Shown: one piece after another, positions 61,580 to 64,000 of the stretch | Position numbering within the stretch: position 1 is the stretch's first letter | Layout: the number at the start of each line of letters is the position of its first letter | Origin: Bradyrhizobium oligotrophicum S58 | Lineage (GTDB): Bacteria > Pseudomonadota > Alphaproteobacteria > Rhizobiales > Xanthobacteraceae | NCBI RefSeq assembly: GCF_000344805.1 | Contig: NC_020453.1 | Location: 6,419,001-6,483,000, forward strand | Reading direction: 5' to 3' | DNA: 64,000 nucleotides | Program-made: the position numbers and the translations under genes | The notes under the pieces: generated by a model | What the model saw: only the letters and a program-made list of their open reading frames with translations | What the model was told of the DNA's origin: nothing | The model's database searches: none

Positions 61580-62170
61580 ATGACTGACATCGCGCGTTTC
61601 CGCGACTTCGTCGCCGATACGGCACGCCTCGTCGCAGGCACGACAAAGGAGCCGGAGCTGCTCGCCGCGCTCGCACCGAGACTGAAGGAGCTGGTCGCGC
61701 ATGACGACTGGCTGCCTGAGGGCTTTGCGGTCGCCGAGGGCGGCCGCTACCAGCAATATCTGCTGTATGCCGATCCGCTCGATCGGTTCTCGATCGTGAG
61801 CTTCGTCTGGGGCCCGGGCCAAGGCACGCCGGTGCACGACCATCGCGTCTGGGGCCTCGTCGGCGTGTTGCGCGGCGAGGAACTCTCGGTCAGCTATGCG
61901 CGGCAGCCGGACGGCAGGTTGCGCGCGGCTGCGCCGGAGCGGCTGAGGGCTGGACAAACGGCTGCTGTATCGCCAGAGATTGGCGACATCCACGCCATCT
62001 CCAACGGTCTGGCGGACCGCTCGTCGATCAGCATCCACGTCTATGGCGGCAATATCGGCCGCATCCGCCGCGCGGTGTACGATGTGGAGACCGGCGCCGC
62101 CCGAGACTTCATTTCCGGATATTCGAATGACACCGTCCCCAACCTCTGGCCCGACCGCACCACCGCCTGA
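61580..62170 (+). CDS. Cysteine dioxygenase family protein
   Basis: 196 residues, cupin fold. Iron ligands His86, His88 (GTPVHDHRVWGLVGVLRGEE) and His138 (EIGDIHAISNG) match bacterial cysteine/3-mercaptopropionate dioxygenases. The reaction would be oxidation of a thiol to a sulfinate with O2. Cysteine and 3-mercaptopropionate enzymes are hard to tell apart by eye. Its end overlaps the four-rhodanese gene by 44 bases, so both are made together, joining thiol oxidation to sulfane-sulfur handling. Confidence 0.88.
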   Translation: MTDIARFRDFVADTARLVAGTTKEPELLAALAPRLKELVAHDDWLPEGFAVAEGGRYQQYLLYADPLDRFSIVSFVWGPGQGTPVHDHRVWGLVGVLRGEELSVSYARQPDGRLRAAAPERLRAGQTAAVSPEIGDIHAISNGLADRSSISIHVYGGNIGRIRRAVYDVETGAARDFISGYSNDTVPNLWPDRTTA

Positions 62171-63746
62171 CGGCGTCAGCATCATCACACCGACCGAATT
62201 GCGGCGGCGCTGGCGCGCCGGCGAGGAGGTGGCGCTGTTCGATGTCCGCGAGGAGGGCCCCTACTCGCTGTCGCACCCGTTCTTCGCGGTGTCGCTGCCG
62301 CTGTCGCAGATCGAGTTGCGCATCCTCGATCTCGCGCCGCGGCTGACGGCTCCGATCGTCGTCTATGATGACGGAGAAGGCTATGCCGTGCGCGCGGTGC
62401 CGCGCATTCGCGCACTGGGCTACACTGACGTGTCAGTCCTCGAGGGCGGGCTGTCGGGCTATGCGCGCCAGGGCGAGGTGTTCCGCGATGTCAATGTGCC
62501 GAGCAAGTCCTTTGGCGAATTGGTCGAGGCCATCAGGCACACGCCGTCGCTGTCGGCCGATGAGGCCAAGGCGCTGATCGAGCGCGAGTCGAATCTGGTC
62601 GTGCTGGACGCCCGCCGCTTCGAGGAATATCGCACCATGAGCATCCCGCGCGGGGTCAGCGTCCCCGGCGGCGAGCTGGCGTTCCGGGCGCGGGAGCTCG
62701 CGCCGTCGCCTGATACGACCATCATCGTCAACTGCGCTGGGCGGACGCGCTCGATCATCGGCACGCAATCACTGATCAATGCCGGGCTGCCGAACAAGAT
62801 CTACGCGCTGCGCAACGGCACGATCGGCTGGACGCTGGCCGGCCATCAGGTCGAGCGCGGCAAGACCGCGCGTTTTCTCGACAGGCCGCAGACGAGCCAC
62901 ACGGCGGCGCTGGACGACGCCAAGGCCTGGGCCGGGCGCGTCGGCGTCACGTTGCTCGATGCTGCGACGTTCGCGCGCTATCAGGCGGAAGCCGGCGCGC
63001 GTACGCTCTATTGCCTCGATGTGCGCACGCCGGAGGAATATCTGGCCGGCCATCCCGCCGGCTTTGCGTCGGCGCCGGGGGGACAATTGGTGCAGGCGAC
63101 CGACGAATGGGTCGGCGTGCGCGGTGCCCGCCTGGTGCTGTTCGACGATGACGGCGTGCGCGCGCGCATGACCGCGTCGTGGCTGAAGCAGATGGGCTGG
63201 GATGCGTCCGTCGTCGGGCCGGACGTTGTTACACCGACTCAGACTGCGGTCGTCGTGCCGCGCCGGCCGCCGCTGCCGGATCTCGGTGCAGCCACGATCA
63301 GTGTCACAGAGCTCGCGGCCGATCCCGCCGCGCGGACGATCGTCGATCTCTCGCGCAGTCCGGGCTACAAGGCCGGGCATATTCCGGGCGCACATTTCCT
63401 GCTGGCGTCGCGCTTTGCCGATGATCTCGCCAGGCTGCCGGGCAGCGGCGCTGTCGTGCTGACCAGCGATGACGGCGCCGAGGCGGCTTTCGCGCTGGCC
63501 GATGCACGGGCTGCGACGCGGCGCGAGATCCGCGTGCTCTCAGGCGGCACACGGGCGTGGATGGCAGCCGGCCACGCGTTGGAGACGGAGCGGCACGCGT
63601 GGATCTCGCTCGCCGACGACGTCTACAAGCGCCCCTATGAGGGCACAGACAACGCGGCCACGGCGATGCAGGCCTATATCGATTGGGAGCTGCAACTCGT
63701 CGCCCAGCTCGCCAACGACAGCGTGTCGAATTTCCACGTGGTGTAG
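62127..63746 (+). CDS. Four-domain rhodanese protein, one catalytic cysteine
   Basis: 539 residues from the ATG at 62127, inside the cysteine dioxygenase gene (44-base overlap). Four rhodanese domains at about 18-115, 139-245, 272-365 and 388-485. Only the second has the active loop with Cys203 (NCAGRTRSI). The first and third have Asp there (VVYDDGEG, VLFDDDGV) and the fourth has SDDG, so three are non-catalytic. A C-terminal 50-residue tail (YEGTDNAATAMQAYIDWELQ) is typical of multi-rhodanese sulfurtransferases. Probably cytoplasmic sulfur transfer. Confidence 0.88.
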   Translation: MTPSPTSGPTAPPPDGVSIITPTELRRRWRAGEEVALFDVREEGPYSLSHPFFAVSLPLSQIELRILDLAPRLTAPIVVYDDGEGYAVRAVPRIRALGYTDVSVLEGGLSGYARQGEVFRDVNVPSKSFGELVEAIRHTPSLSADEAKALIERESNLVVLDARRFEEYRTMSIPRGVSVPGGELAFRARELAPSPDTTIIVNCAGRTRSIIGTQSLINAGLPNKIYALRNGTIGWTLAGHQVERGKTARFLDRPQTSHTAALDDAKAWAGRVGVTLLDAATFARYQAEAGARTLYCLDVRTPEEYLAGHPAGFASAPGGQLVQATDEWVGVRGARLVLFDDDGVRARMTASWLKQMGWDASVVGPDVVTPTQTAVVVPRRPPLPDLGAATISVTELAADPAARTIVDLSRSPGYKAGHIPGAHFLLASRFADDLARLPGSGAVVLTSDDGAEAAFALADARAATRREIRVLSGGTRAWMAAGHALETERHAWISLADDVYKRPYEGTDNAATAMQAYIDWELQLVAQLANDSVSNFHVV

Positions 63747-63760
63747 CTGTGATGAATGCG

Positions 63761-63876
63761 TAGGGTGGGCAGAGACGCATTCGCGACGCGAATGCGGCGT
63801 GCCCACCGCACTACTACGCGGATCACGAAACATAGTGGGCACGCGCCGCCTTACGGCGGCGCTTTGCCCACCTACG
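63761..63876. repeat. Dispersed TAGGGTGGGCA...GCCCACCTA repeat
   Basis: Inverted ends TAGGGTGGGC (63761-63770) and GCCCACCTA (63866-63874), with internal GGTGGGCA-type and GCGCCGCCTTACGGCGGCGC hairpin sequences. Shares ends and GTGGGCACGC core with 22702-22836. Located between convergent genes. Confidence 0.75.
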
Positions 63877-63909
63877 TCGCTACAGCATCACCGGGAGCTG
63901 CGCGCACAC

Positions 63910-64000
63910 TCAGCGGCGCTGGTTGTAGACGTCGATGCAGACGGCGCCGAGCAGCACCAGGCCCTTGATGACCTGCTGGTAGTCGATGCCGATGCCGAGG
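63910..64000 (-). CDS. Sugar ABC transporter permease, C-terminal end only
   Basis: The last 29 codons read LGIGIDYQQVIKGLVLLGAV then CIDVYNQRR and a TGA stop. The QQVIKGLVLLGAV-x-hydrophobic-D-V-Y-N ending is characteristic of RbsC/XylH-type inner-membrane permeases of ribose/xylose-class importers. The rest lies beyond the window. Confidence 0.75.
   Translation of the reverse strand, partial: LGIGIDYQQVIKGLVLLGAVCIDVYNQRR

Overview
The window is a dense, high-GC chromosomal segment of an alphaproteobacterium. I infer a Bradyrhizobium-like member of the Nitrobacteraceae. The grounds are gene content (GlpR/GlpD, HemE/HemC, a PDR-type vanillate-demethylase-like pair, an HWE histidine kinase), EcfG-type promoter motifs, and several families of short intergenic repeats typical of that group. 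No rRNA, tRNA, CRISPR array, insertion sequence or prophage was recognised. All reading frames were judged from the translated sequence without database searches.

Layout. 0-4.8 kb: glpD (cut by the window start) and its regulator glpR, two small proteins, a thioesterase and a flavin reductase. 4.9-9.9 kb: an RND efflux operon (adaptor, permease, TetR) with a probable TetR operator. 10-19.5 kb: an MFS carrier, a DUF2809-type membrane protein, a YcaQ-like protein, an OmpA-like protein, a PMT-type mannosyltransferase, an overlapping FecR/autotransporter pair and a MATE pump. 19.7-24.3 kb: a stand-alone TadG-like protein, a perfect Zur-box-like palindrome in front of a broken COG0523 GTPase, a cupin, CsbD, FKBP and a repeat island. 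24.3-31.6 kb: gamma-glutamyltransferase, trhO/slyX, a diguanylate cyclase, a small probable EcfG target, then hemE and hemC facing each other. 31.6-36.5 kb: GMC oxidoreductase, ackA, a short MetE-like protein and a secreted Ala-rich protein. 36.5-42.7 kb: a Rieske oxygenase / GntR / PDR reductase operon with GTATAC operators, an NTF2-like protein, a second repeat island, a secreted hypothetical and a VOC protein. 42.8-48.2 kb: a methyltransferase, small proteins, an HWE kinase, LysR and a PcfJ-like protein.

48.8-63.8 kb is the least ordinary part. It holds a 582-residue Thr/His-rich protein of unknown function and a second PDR reductase. A tightly coupled set follows: a double-domain SagB-like nitroreductase, a rhodanese-ankyrin fusion and two small unknown proteins. 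Next come a Rieske ferredoxin-like protein, a glutathione transferase, and an amine-oxidase-like flavoprotein paired with an AAA+ ATPase. The last run is two small unknown proteins, a further unknown protein, cysteine dioxygenase and a four-rhodanese-domain protein with only one catalytic cysteine. The common theme is redox and sulfur chemistry (inference). The window ends in the last codons of a sugar ABC permease on the minus strand.

Regulatory signals worth using: a GlpR-type inverted repeat before glpD, a TetR-type palindrome before the RND adaptor, an 18-bp Zur-like palindrome, a clean GGAAC-N16-CGTT EcfG promoter, three GTATAC cores before the vanA-like gene, and a perfect 14-bp palindrome between the amine-oxidase and NTF2-like genes.
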